DNA of 64,000 bases, taken from an uncultured Prevotellaceae bacterium. Its GTDB lineage: Bacteria > Bacteroidota > Bacteroidia > Bacteroidales > Bacteroidaceae. Shown one piece after another: positions 41,747 to 49,615 of this stretch. How positions within the stretch are numbered: the stretch's first letter is position 1; the number at the start of each line of letters is the position of its first letter. The notes below the pieces were generated by a model. It was not told the DNA's origin and ran no database searches. It worked only from the letters and a program-made list of their open reading frames with translations. The DNA is taken from contig CACYJV010000015.1 of the NCBI GenBank assembly GCA_902774815.1, positions 24,225 to 88,224 of the forward strand, written 5' to 3'. A program made the position numbers and the translations under genes.

Positions 41747-42790
41747 TCAGTGGAGGATAAAAAAGACGAGTTCCTTCATGAGCTCACCAGGAGCTGTATT
41801 GGGATTGTCAATACCCTTCCCTCTTGCTTCCACTTCTCTCAGCTTCGAAATGATCTGGAGAGTCTTCGTGCCACTGTAGTTTCTCAGTCCCGTAACGTAG
41901 TCGCGAGCTTGCCATGACGAACGTAAGTCGAGATACTGGGCTACTGCGTTCTCGCTTCGCTTGTCTGGAGCATAGTAAGTCAGCATTAGGTTCTGGAAAT
42001 AACTGAAGAGGAACGGAAGAACTGAATACAGCGAACCAGCCTTCTGGTTGCTGTCAAAATACTTCACGATTTGGTTTGCTTTGTAAACATCGCGGTTGAC
42101 AATGGCCGAACGAAGTTCGAAAAGATTGAATTCTTTACTCACCCCAATCTCACGCTCAACTATTTCCGGTGTTATTTTTTTACCCTCCCCACTTAAAGAA
42201 ATCAAAACCTTGTCGAGTTCAGATGTCAGACGGCTTAGATCGGCTCCAATGTGTTCGGCTATCATTTGTGTTGCCTTGTAGTCGATACCCACTTCCTTAT
42301 CACGAAGGTAAGCCTCGATGAAAGCCAACAGTTCGCGATCGTTTTTCTTTTTGCTCTCGAATACCACTCCCCCATTCTTCTCAGTCATACTCACCAATGT
42401 GCCATTGGCTTTCTTTCGTTTGTCAAGGGAACCATTCTTGAAGCAGAGGACAAGTACGGTCGTCGGCGTCGGCTTTTCAGCGTATTTAGCCAACGGTTCC
42501 AGCGAGCGCAGGTTTTGGGCTTCCTTCACGATGACCACTTGTCTTTCAGCCATCATCGGATAGCGGCGCGCCGTATCGGCCACTTGTGCTGCCGTCGTGT
42601 CCAGGCCAAATACGATAGTCTGATTGAAGTCGCGTTCGGCCTCATCGAGCGCATTTTCGGCGATATAATCGGCTATACGATCGATAAAATAAGGCTCCTC
42701 ACCCATCAATAAATAGATAGGTGCGAACTTCCGCGCCTGCAAATCGCGCATAATCGCCTCAAATGTTGGTCCGTTATTCTTTCCTGCCAT
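41747..42790 (-). CDS. holA: DNA polymerase III subunit delta
   Basis: 347 residues from the ATG at 42790 (MAGKNNGPTFEAIM). Typical HolA: PIYLLMGEEPYFIDRIADYI (clamp-opening AAA+-like domain I), DTARRYPMMAERQVVIVKEAQNL, LLAFIEAYLRDKEVGI, LTSELDKVLISL, and the C-terminal collar domain FNLFELRSAIVNRDVYKANQIV. Opens the beta clamp as part of the clamp loader. The frame is open upstream to 43021 but lacks coding character. Driven by a strong promoter at 42818-42847. Confidence 0.93.
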   Translation of the reverse strand: MAGKNNGPTFEAIMRDLQARKFAPIYLLMGEEPYFIDRIADYIAENALDEAERDFNQTIVFGLDTTAAQVADTARRYPMMAERQVVIVKEAQNLRSLEPLAKYAEKPTPTTVLVLCFKNGSLDKRKKANGTLVSMTEKNGGVVFESKKKNDRELLAFIEAYLRDKEVGIDYKATQMIAEHIGADLSRLTSELDKVLISLSGEGKKITPEIVEREIGVSKEFNLFELRSAIVNRDVYKANQIVKYFDSNQKAGSLYSVLPFLFSYFQNLMLTYYAPDKRSENAVAQYLDLRSSWQARDYVTGLRNYSGTKTLQIISKLREVEARGKGIDNPNTAPGELMKELVFFILH

Positions 42791-42817
42791 AGGATTTATT
42801 CTGATGCTATTTTCTTG

Positions 42818-42954
42818 CAAAGATACGAATAAGTGAGCGAAATGCAAAACAAAAACCGAAGTTTTTGGTTTCATTTCAGAGCTAGGAGTCAAAAGAACGC
42901 TTTCGGAACGAAGTGGAGAAAGAACGGAAGTATCTTCGACGGACGCCAAAGATA
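42818..42954 (-). promoter_or_regulatory. Promoter region of holA, with a second upstream -7 box
   Basis: Minus strand: TTG 42847-42845, 19 bases, TATCTTTG 42825-42818 next to holA; a second TATCTTTG at 42954-42947. The block from about 42818 to 42930 (gcatttcgctcacttattcg, then the aaccaaaaac part) is also found before the HsdR_N-like gene at 52400-52521 in the opposite orientation. Confidence 0.75.
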
Positions 42955-43181
42955 CGAAGAATATAGTATTTACGGCAAAGCCAAATTTACAAAATATCCT
43001 GCGATACAAGCACCATTGCACGCAGAAAACAAAAATTTATCTATAATTTTGTGAACGAATCCTGATTTCAAGTGTATGCCTATATGAATGGCGAAACACA
43101 GAATGGAGTCATGACAAGCAAAAGCCCTTCGCGCCAAACAAAACAAATGAATCTCACAACAAAAAAGACAAACGAACAACA

Positions 43182-44843
43182 ATGAAACGAATACTGACAA
43201 CCCTTCTCCTCATTTCTGCCCTATTGCTGACGGTTGCAGCTCAGGAGAATAAGCCCGAACTCGGCACGCTGATGCTCAACAAGGATTTCTCGCCGACAGC
43301 TTTAGAGGCTGGTGAGCAACTCTACTACCCTGTCCTGCTCCACTGCGACACGGCGCAGATCAGCCGTCTCTTCAGACAGTGGAACCAATACGTCGACAAG
43401 CATCCTCAGGACGAGGCTGCGTGGCGCAACTTCTATGAGGTCTACGAGGCTTACTACCTGCGCTCGTTCAACGCCCTGGGGGGCCGCACGAAGCAGGAAC
43501 TGGCCCAGCAGACCAACCTTCAGGAGCGGCTGGCGCGCGGCATTCCTTATACCTACACCTACGACATCATCGCGCTGCTGGAGCAGTTCAGCATGACTGG
43601 CGACCAGGAGCACAGCCGCGACCATATGCACAAATACGCTGCCAATGCACTCGAACGCCTTCCCGACGACGCCCGCGCCTCCGACCTGCAACTGCTCATC
43701 AGCACGCTCTATCAGACGGGCGACACGACAAACCTGGAGCAACTGCTGAACATCTACTTCGACCGCGACATGTGCCCGTCCTACGTGCTGCAATACCATT
43801 TCAACGAACTGCAGGGCATGGAGCAGAACGCCGTCTACATCGGCACCCACGAGGGCGACATCATCCCGAAACTCGTCATCCAGCATGTCCTGCGGCAGCA
43901 TCGCGACAAGGTGCTCTACGACCAGAACTTCTGCTACGACCAAATCTACAACGCTGCATGCTTCAGCCAACTGGGCATCCCCGAGCCCGACTACGACAAG
44001 TGGATCCGTTCCAGTGGGGTATGGAACCGCCTGAGCGTGCAATGGCTCTGCGACAACTGTTCCCAACCCGTCTATTTCTCGGCCAACAGCATCGCCTTCA
44101 TGGCCGAGCAATGGCTCACCGACGATCTCAAGGCCTGCCTCTACAACGAGGGGCTGACGATGCGCTACTCTCCCACGCCCTACGATAACTTCAAGGTGAA
44201 GCGCCAGAACATCGACAAGCGCTACCTCCTGGAGTACCTGCTCTACTCCTTTGAGTCCGACCACGACGTACAGGGGCAGCGGTGGAACGACGACCAAACC
44301 TACCTAGCGCTGAACTATGTGATGCTCCTGCAGGATCAGTTGCCGTGGTATGAAAAGAACGACCCTGAGGGCTACGACCGTCTGGTCCACCTCATCCAGC
44401 GCATCCTGAAGCAGAACACCGACACCGATGCTGCCGATGAAGACATTCCACCCATGCTGAAGTTGCCGCGACTGGCATTCTACAGCGAGAAGAATCCCGA
44501 CAAGGAGGACAAGGTGACAAGCGTGACCGTGGAGGAAGACATCGATGCCGACGGCAACAGAGTAAAGACCACGACCATGAAGAATACCTCAGGCGAGACG
44601 TCTTCGGTTAAGTACATCTACAACCCTGACGGCAAAAAACGCACCGATGTTTACGACGATGGCACCTCGCGCACATGGCAGTTCTACGACCTGCCCGAGG
44701 GTGTCACCATCGACGACATGATCAACAGCATCAACGGGGGCAGCACCGTGAAGGAATCCGTTGACGAAAACGGCAACAAAACTGTTACCAAGACCAACAT
44801 CACCACCAGTAACAGACAGACGAAAATCTCATGGAAGAAGTAA
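43182..44843 (+). CDS. Secreted protein of unknown function, upstream of an ECF sigma factor
   Basis: 553 residues; signal peptide MKRILTTLLLISALLLTVAAQ. The body (about 40-430) is helical and TPR-like by look (LFRQWNQYVDKHPQDEAAWRNFYEVYEAYYL), without a motif I can name. A separate tail (about 460-553) is rich in D-x-D-G-N and repeated short strands (VEEDIDADGNRVKTTTM, VKESVDENGNKTVTKTN). Its last 13 bases overlap the sigma-factor gene, so the two are translated together. It might be the extracytoplasmic sensor or a regulated protein of that system; this is inference. Known only as conserved hypothetical from memory. Confidence 0.7.
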   Translation: MKRILTTLLLISALLLTVAAQENKPELGTLMLNKDFSPTALEAGEQLYYPVLLHCDTAQISRLFRQWNQYVDKHPQDEAAWRNFYEVYEAYYLRSFNALGGRTKQELAQQTNLQERLARGIPYTYTYDIIALLEQFSMTGDQEHSRDHMHKYAANALERLPDDARASDLQLLISTLYQTGDTTNLEQLLNIYFDRDMCPSYVLQYHFNELQGMEQNAVYIGTHEGDIIPKLVIQHVLRQHRDKVLYDQNFCYDQIYNAACFSQLGIPEPDYDKWIRSSGVWNRLSVQWLCDNCSQPVYFSANSIAFMAEQWLTDDLKACLYNEGLTMRYSPTPYDNFKVKRQNIDKRYLLEYLLYSFESDHDVQGQRWNDDQTYLALNYVMLLQDQLPWYEKNDPEGYDRLVHLIQRILKQNTDTDAADEDIPPMLKLPRLAFYSEKNPDKEDKVTSVTVEEDIDADGNRVKTTTMKNTSGETSSVKYIYNPDGKKRTDVYDDGTSRTWQFYDLPEGVTIDDMINSINGGSTVKESVDENGNKTVTKTNITTSNRQTKISWKK

Positions 44844-45346
44844 AAGACATGGAGTATGCGGCTCTCTACCAGCGCTACGCCCGCCGCCTCTACGGTTTCT
44901 TCCTGCGACAACTCAACCACGACACGCAGGCGGCTGCCGATGCCACGCACGAAGTATTCCTGCGTGTCATGGATACTCCCTCTCATGGAAGACTCTCAGC
45001 AGTAGCAGAGGCTCCTTACCTCTTCACCATAGCCTACAACTTGCTACGCAACCGCTACCGCCGCCAAGCCTATGAAGCCAGTTACCTTGCCTCGCTCGAC
45101 CGCCAGCCGTTGGAGACCACCGACGTGGAACTGCACCTCGACCGCCAGACGCTGCTCAATGCCCTTCGCCAAGTGCTCGATGAGTTGCCATCCCCACTCC
45201 GCCTGCTGTTCTCGCTGCGCTATGAGGAAGAGCTCACCGTGCCGCAGGTGGCGCAGATTCTAGAAATTCCCGAAGGCACCGTGAAGTCGCGCCTGCACAA
45301 AACCATAACCATCATCCGTAAAAAACTGAAGCAATATGAAGGATAA
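44831..45346 (+). CDS. ECF-type RNA polymerase sigma factor
   Basis: 171 residues. Region 2 about 10-75 (YQRYARRLYGFFLRQLNHDTQAAADATHEVFLRV, FTIAYNLLRNRYRR) and region 4 about 110-165 (LPSPLRLLFSLRYEEELTVPQVAQILEIPEGTVKSRL), the standard two-domain ECF layout. Overlaps the gene before it by 13 bases and the gene after it by 11. An alternative ATG is at 44849. Likely controlled by the membrane protein encoded next. Confidence 0.9.
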   Translation: MEEVKDMEYAALYQRYARRLYGFFLRQLNHDTQAAADATHEVFLRVMDTPSHGRLSAVAEAPYLFTIAYNLLRNRYRRQAYEASYLASLDRQPLETTDVELHLDRQTLLNALRQVLDELPSPLRLLFSLRYEEELTVPQVAQILEIPEGTVKSRLHKTITIIRKKLKQYEG

Positions 45347-45977
45347 AGAAGTTCAAGGAGTTCAAGGAGTCAAAGGAGTGCAAGACATTACTCTTGATGA
45401 CATTATCAGCGCTGCCCACGAGCTGCGCGACGAAGAGAACACTCAGATTTCTGCGGAGCACCTCGACCAGCTCATCGGAATCGCCCCAAACACTGACACT
45501 ATAGGGACGCCGCATGCAGCATTAGGTCAGCAGTCTGCCTACCACCAGCACTCCAGTGTGCACGGCCCTGCAAAACGTCCCCGCTGGTGGGCTGCCGCCG
45601 CATGCCTCCTTGGTTTCATCGCAGGCTTCGCGGTGAAAAGTGCCCTACCCTCCAGCCTGCCTCTGGCTGACATCCCCTCACCCAAGGAAGAAAACACTTC
45701 GTTGGTAGCGAAAAAGGAGGAACCGACACCAACGGCAATGCCCGACACCATTCTCCAGCGCGAAGTCGTCCGCGACACCGTTTACCTGACGCGCGTCGTC
45801 CAGGTCAGTGCAGAGCCAAAGGCGATGGTTGCCCAAGCAGAGCAGAACCAAACGAAACTAAAACAAGCTGAACTAAACCAAGCGGAGCAAAAGGAACTGC
45901 CTGCCGAAACGCCCCCTGCCGCAGGCTGCTCCATGCTCTGCGATGACATCCCCTATGCCTATCTCGCACACAACTGA
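45336..45977 (+). CDS. Probable anti-sigma factor, single-pass membrane protein
   Basis: 213 residues. Residues 1-80 are cytoplasmic with LDDIISAAHELRDEE, then one membrane span near 88-105 (WWAAAACLLGFIAGFAV) and a periplasmic part with a Gln/Lys/Ala-rich helix. Position after the ECF sigma gene with an 11-base overlap suggests an anti-sigma role, though no ZAS zinc motif is present. The first codons encode VQGVQGVKGVQ from a repeated ttcaaggag DNA unit, the same kind of repeat as the intergenic one at 8280, so the start may have been remodelled by a repeat. The ending CSMLCDDIPYAYLAHN has two cysteines. Confidence 0.7.
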   Translation: MKDKEVQGVQGVKGVQDITLDDIISAAHELRDEENTQISAEHLDQLIGIAPNTDTIGTPHAALGQQSAYHQHSSVHGPAKRPRWWAAAACLLGFIAGFAVKSALPSSLPLADIPSPKEENTSLVAKKEEPTPTAMPDTILQREVVRDTVYLTRVVQVSAEPKAMVAQAEQNQTKLKQAELNQAEQKELPAETPPAAGCSMLCDDIPYAYLAHN

Positions 45978-46365
45978 CATTACCAGATTCATTACCGCAT
46001 TGTGGTAACACCTTTACCACGAAGCGGTAGTAAAAAGAAAACCTGCAGGGACGCGGTTGCGTTTCTGCTGAACGATTTCGCTTGGCTACTTCTAGTCTTA
46101 TTTGTAAGTTTGGTTGACCTTGGTTAGAGCTTATTTTCATTGCAGGTTTATCAGAAAAATTGACCGCCCACAGGCTACATTTGGGGGTATATTTGTATTA
46201 AGATCGGAGTTTGCTGCCACTCTGCCATACTGCTGCCACCTGCAACTCGCTGACTATCAACAAGTCTTGCAGCAGTGGCAGCAATTGCAGCAAAAAAAGA
46301 AAAAATCTGGTAGTATGATATCCGATAAGATTTAAATGATAATTTTTCTTAATTATTTGTTAGAC
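45978..46365. other. Gene-free stretch after the sigma operon
   Basis: No gene supported. It holds an imperfect hairpin at about 46229-46283 (tgctgccac... / ...gtggcagca) and small ttacc/ggtaa stems at 45990-46035. An open frame at 46114-46335 (73 residues, rich in Q and K at its end) has no recognisable homology. Confidence 0.5.
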
Positions 46366-46407
46366 AATAAAACCGTCCCCACTGCGTCGCGATGACGTGG
46401 TGGGGAC
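46366..46407 (-). terminator. Terminator of the 49603-46419 minus-strand genes
   Basis: Stem gtccccac (46375-46382) with gtggggac (46400-46407), inner cgtc/gacg, followed on the minus strand by ggttttatt. Confidence 0.75.
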
Positions 46408-46418
46408 ACTCTTGTTCA

Positions 46419-47483
46419 TCATCTCACCTGCTTTCCTAAGAGAACGCGGCAAGTGGTTGGGCCATTAAGGAGCGAGTAGCAATTGAAACCTTTAAAGTAG
46501 ACGGCATCAGAATCCATCAGAATAGGGAAAAGCCACTCGTTCAGTTTATACAGAATCTCATATCCTGTGAATGCCTTACCATCATCAGCCACAAAATGAG
46601 CCGAAGGTTGTTCTGCATTCCCATGAACAGAAAACTCATCTGGCAAAATGAAGGTTGTCTCGATGCCCACGCAGTCAATTGGTGCATCAAGCAGATTGTC
46701 TACACGAGCTTTCTTTTCCTGCATGTTGTAATCATTCACCGCTTTTCTAAAATCATCCATTGAGGAATAACTCCCTAATCTAAAATTCCAAGAAATCTCC
46801 GACAGCAACGGCCTTGGCTCCTCGCTGACCTCCTGCTGGCGATGCCGCTCCAGTACGTCGGCATTGGTTCTGTTAATCCAACGCTTAGAATAGTAAGCAA
46901 CAACCAGAAAGACCAGGAAGGCAATAACCAAAGCGATGGCTCCCCAAGAATCCATATAATAAATGCAGACGAAATACAATAGCAGGAAAGGGACGACAGC
47001 AAGCAGCGACAGAAGATTCCTCCGACTAAATTCTTTCTGACTCTCTTCCTCGAGTGCTTCCCGCTCAGCTTCTTCCAGAGTCGGCTTCATTGTTTTGCCA
47101 TCGGAAAAATACAATATGCCGTCACCACTGACGTTGAAGAAACTGAGTCCGTGCTTTTTTGCGAGGCCAAAGGCAATAGGGCCAACTTTCTTCACGTCTG
47201 AATAGGCCAGTGCCACGTAGATGAAATCGCGGCCAATGCTATAGTCGGCTTCCTCAAACTCTCCCATTCCTACCTCTTCAGCTGCCGGAGCAAACTCCCC
47301 ATTCATCGGACGTACCCATTCCTTCATGCTCAGGAACCATTGTTGCAGCTCGGGAGTGGCATGACGGTAGTCGTTATAGTCGACATCGTCATTACATTCT
47401 ACTACGCCAGAGTACCACCCCCAAAACTCCTTGCTGTTCTTGAAGCGTTTGTGGCTGTCAATCACCATGAAATCGTAACTCAT
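46419..47483 (-). CDS. Membrane protein of unknown function
   Basis: 354 residues from the ATG at 47483. Soluble N-terminal part about 1-135 (MSYDFMVIDSHKRFKNSKEFWGWY, HATPELQQWFLSMKEWVRPMNGEFAP, ADYSIGRDFIYVALAYSD, GLSFFNVSGDGILYFSDG), two adjacent membrane helices about 160-205, and a soluble C-terminal part with VGIETTFILPDEFSVHGNAEQ. The N-terminal half resembles stand-alone Bacteroidota proteins I remember as hypotheticals, sometimes near polymorphic-toxin loci; no function is assigned. ATG overlaps the end of the TIGR04076 gene by four bases. Whether the frame from 47711 begins earlier is unlikely, as that part overlaps the other gene. Confidence 0.6.
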   Translation of the reverse strand: MSYDFMVIDSHKRFKNSKEFWGWYSGVVECNDDVDYNDYRHATPELQQWFLSMKEWVRPMNGEFAPAAEEVGMGEFEEADYSIGRDFIYVALAYSDVKKVGPIAFGLAKKHGLSFFNVSGDGILYFSDGKTMKPTLEEAEREALEEESQKEFSRRNLLSLLAVVPFLLLYFVCIYYMDSWGAIALVIAFLVFLVVAYYSKRWINRTNADVLERHRQQEVSEEPRPLLSEISWNFRLGSYSSMDDFRKAVNDYNMQEKKARVDNLLDAPIDCVGIETTFILPDEFSVHGNAEQPSAHFVADDGKAFTGYEILYKLNEWLFPILMDSDAVYFKGFNCYSLLNGPTTCRVLLGKQVR

Positions 47484-47794
47484 ACGCTTTGTTCTGCTAT
47501 CACCTCTATATAGAAACTGAACGGGCGAAAGCCATCGTTGCAGCTGATCATCGCACTCATCGGGTTTTGCATCCAGCCATCGTAGAAGTTTCCTTCGCCT
47601 CTGGCCAACGACTCCACAAACTCCCGCATAGAGGACCATGCAGACGGACACATCCCTTGAGGACACTGGCCATTTTCGGATATCCACTGCTGTCCCTCCG
47701 TCACATCGCATGTGTGCTCGATGGGGTTCTCATATTTTTCCATCAGGTCAGTATAGACCGTCTGCCGAATGGCGGTAATCTTAACTCTGTTCAT
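47480..47794 (-). CDS. TIGR04076 family protein
   Basis: 104 residues. Pattern: VKITAIRQTVYTDLMEKYEN, then a Cys-containing loop (CDVTEGQQWISENGQCPQGMCPSAW), then MISCNDGFRPFSFYIEVI. This is the layout of the TIGR04076 family of small bacterial and archaeal proteins with conserved cysteines; function is unknown, metal binding is plausible. The four-base overlap with the next gene shows translational coupling. Confidence 0.75.
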   Translation of the reverse strand: MNRVKITAIRQTVYTDLMEKYENPIEHTCDVTEGQQWISENGQCPQGMCPSAWSSMREFVESLARGEGNFYDGWMQNPMSAMISCNDGFRPFSFYIEVIAEQSV

Positions 47795-47832
47795 AACTGA
47801 AAAACTGATTATAATTCAAGAGATTGTTTCGT

Positions 47833-48660
47833 TCAGTACGCCATCCAATAGCGACGTTCGTCGTCGGACATCTTCTCAATAGCATAACGCAATGCCGTCC
47901 GGGGCATCTCGCCGGCATGTTGGCGCAGAAAATCGCGCAGCAAATCCATCGAAACGCGCTTTCCCATCTCACGAAGCATCCATCCCACGGCTTTGTGCAT
48001 GAGGTCGTGTGGATGGTGCAGATGCATCTCAGCATATCGAAGGCACCACGAAGCATCGCCCATCTGTGACGTCTTCCACGTACTGACCATGCTCATACGT
48101 TGCCGCCACAGGTTGCTACTCCGAGCCAAAGAGTCCATTATAGCCAGTTTGTTGCCCAAGTGCGTGGGCAGCATCAGCCAATGGCCCAGGATTTTCGGGG
48201 CTGACAGGTCAACGAGGTCCCAATTGTTGGCGCGGTCGGCATATTGCAAATACATTTTCACTATTTTATCACGCCCAGAGATGGCCGTTTCGTCGTTTGT
48301 GAGCCTTTTCGTTGCCAGACGTTCAAACTGCGATACCAACAGCAACAATCCACACAGGCGCACCTCATGCCACGGGCATTGCAACAGTTCAGGCACCTCC
48401 TCCAACGGGAAATCACGCTCGATGGCCTTGGCCTTCGGTCGATCCTGCTTACGCTCGGCAGAGTCCAAGCCAGCTTGAGTCTGCTCTCGCTCAATCACAG
48501 CTTTCACAACCTCGCGCGTCTGCGGCACCTTCAGCCCCAAGAACTCGTCGCCCTCGCCATAGTCGCCCTCGCCTGTCTTGAAGAAGCGCATTAAAACCTG
48601 CCGCTGCTCCTCGTTGCGCAGCGACTCCATGTAGTTAATGATTTCCTTTGCTGTCATCAT
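47833..48660 (-). CDS. alkD: DNA alkylation repair protein (AlkD-like)
   Basis: 275 residues from the ATG at 48660 (the frame opens at a GTG at 48666). HEAT-like repeats typical of AlkD: FFKTGEGDYGEGDEFLGLKVPQTR, the WHEVRLCGLLLLV segment, NNWDLVDLSAPKILG, LARSSNLWRQRMSMVSTW and WMLREMGKRV. Excises alkylated purines from DNA. The DUF4298 gene stops three bases before this start, so they are co-transcribed. Confidence 0.9.
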   Translation of the reverse strand: MMTAKEIINYMESLRNEEQRQVLMRFFKTGEGDYGEGDEFLGLKVPQTREVVKAVIEREQTQAGLDSAERKQDRPKAKAIERDFPLEEVPELLQCPWHEVRLCGLLLLVSQFERLATKRLTNDETAISGRDKIVKMYLQYADRANNWDLVDLSAPKILGHWLMLPTHLGNKLAIMDSLARSSNLWRQRMSMVSTWKTSQMGDASWCLRYAEMHLHHPHDLMHKAVGWMLREMGKRVSMDLLRDFLRQHAGEMPRTALRYAIEKMSDDERRYWMAY

Positions 48661-48662
48661 GT

Positions 48663-49004
48663 TCACATTTTCTGATGATGGCGTAACAAATATGTCAGCA
48701 CTTCCGAGAGTCGTATGTTCAATTCGTGGCTGTCGCTGAGCACGTTCCAGATGCCATCTTCAGAGAGTACACCACGTTTCAGGTCGCTTGGCAGCAAGCC
48801 AGCCTCATCAGCGGCAAAGTCCTCTTTCCACAGTTCGCTCCCATAGTAGGTTCCAAGCTCAGAAAGGGCCGTCTGTGCCTTCAAATACTTCTCGAGAGCA
48901 TCCGAGAGTTCCTTTATTGCCACCGAAGCACAATCCAAATATTGCTCCATTTGTTGGATACGAGCTGTCTGTTCGTTCATTGTTCCCATTGTCTTTGTAT
49001 TCAT
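48663..49004 (-). CDS. DUF4298 domain protein
   Basis: 113 residues. Fits DUF4298: RIQQMEQYLDCASVAIKELSDALEKY, ELGTYYGSELWKEDFAADEAGLLPSDLKRGVLSEDGIW. Helical, cytoplasmic, function unknown. Start could also be the ATG at 48980 (MNEQTARIQ), which leaves the domain intact. Sits between the acetyltransferase (eight bases upstream) and alkD (three bases downstream), so part of a small stress-type operon. Confidence 0.75.
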   Translation of the reverse strand: MNTKTMGTMNEQTARIQQMEQYLDCASVAIKELSDALEKYLKAQTALSELGTYYGSELWKEDFAADEAGLLPSDLKRGVLSEDGIWNVLSDSHELNIRLSEVLTYLLRHHQKM

Positions 49005-49012
49005 TATTCTTG

Positions 49013-49603
49013 CTAAATCACACTAAAAGCACTGAATTGTGGCCTGACAAGATGCTTCATCGAATGCCCACCCCAATGACTGTCGCCTTCATAGCGGAAA
49101 CCGACAGCCAGATAGAGTTGCTCGGCAGTTGGATTTCCTTTGTCTACGAGCAACCCCACCTGCCGTATGTTCATCCTTTCGGCCTTCTCGGCAGTAGCCA
49201 AAAGCAGACGAGTGCCGATACCCCGCCTGCGATATTCGGGCAGAACGGCAAACGAGTCGAGGTAGAGTTCGCCAGCCTGCGTCTCGTCGTCCATTCCCGA
49301 GTGGTCACTATTCAGGAATTCCTTGGCCATAGTGATGAACGCCAGGCGCAACTGGTGCAGCTGAGCACCGTCATAGCTCACGGCTATTCCCACTACCCTA
49401 TCGTCCTCCACAGCCACCAGCGTGTTACGATAGCTATACTGCGAGTCATCGCGCTCCACCAATAGCGTCATCATCCTCAGGAAGTCATCGAGTCCCCTGC
49501 CCTCGCCACAAAAGTTCTGGCAGCACTCGTCTGTCATAGCCATCATGATGAGCCTTGCTATCGCATCAGCTTGCTCTCGCCGCGCTTGTTGTATTTCAAT
49601 CAT
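49013..49603 (-). CDS. GNAT family N-acetyltransferase
   Basis: 196 residues. Motif A YLDSFAVLPEYRRRGIGTRLLLA and motif B VDKGNPTAEQLYLAVGFRYEGD mark acetyl-CoA binding. The substrate is unknown; the N-terminal half (MAMTDECCQNFCGEGRGLDDFLRMM) is that of a Bacteroidota-specific group. Twelve bases after the GH9 stop, so the operon GH9-GNAT-DUF4298-alkD is likely. Confidence 0.85.
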   Translation of the reverse strand: MIEIQQARREQADAIARLIMMAMTDECCQNFCGEGRGLDDFLRMMTLLVERDDSQYSYRNTLVAVEDDRVVGIAVSYDGAQLHQLRLAFITMAKEFLNSDHSGMDDETQAGELYLDSFAVLPEYRRRGIGTRLLLATAEKAERMNIRQVGLLVDKGNPTAEQLYLAVGFRYEGDSHWGGHSMKHLVRPQFSAFSVI

Positions 49604-49615
49604 TTGTTCTACGTT

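Noticed and set aside
41543-41917. 124-codon plus-strand frame next to holA
   Set aside because: Overlaps the end of holA on the other strand, begins in a palindrome and has biased K/R/S composition.
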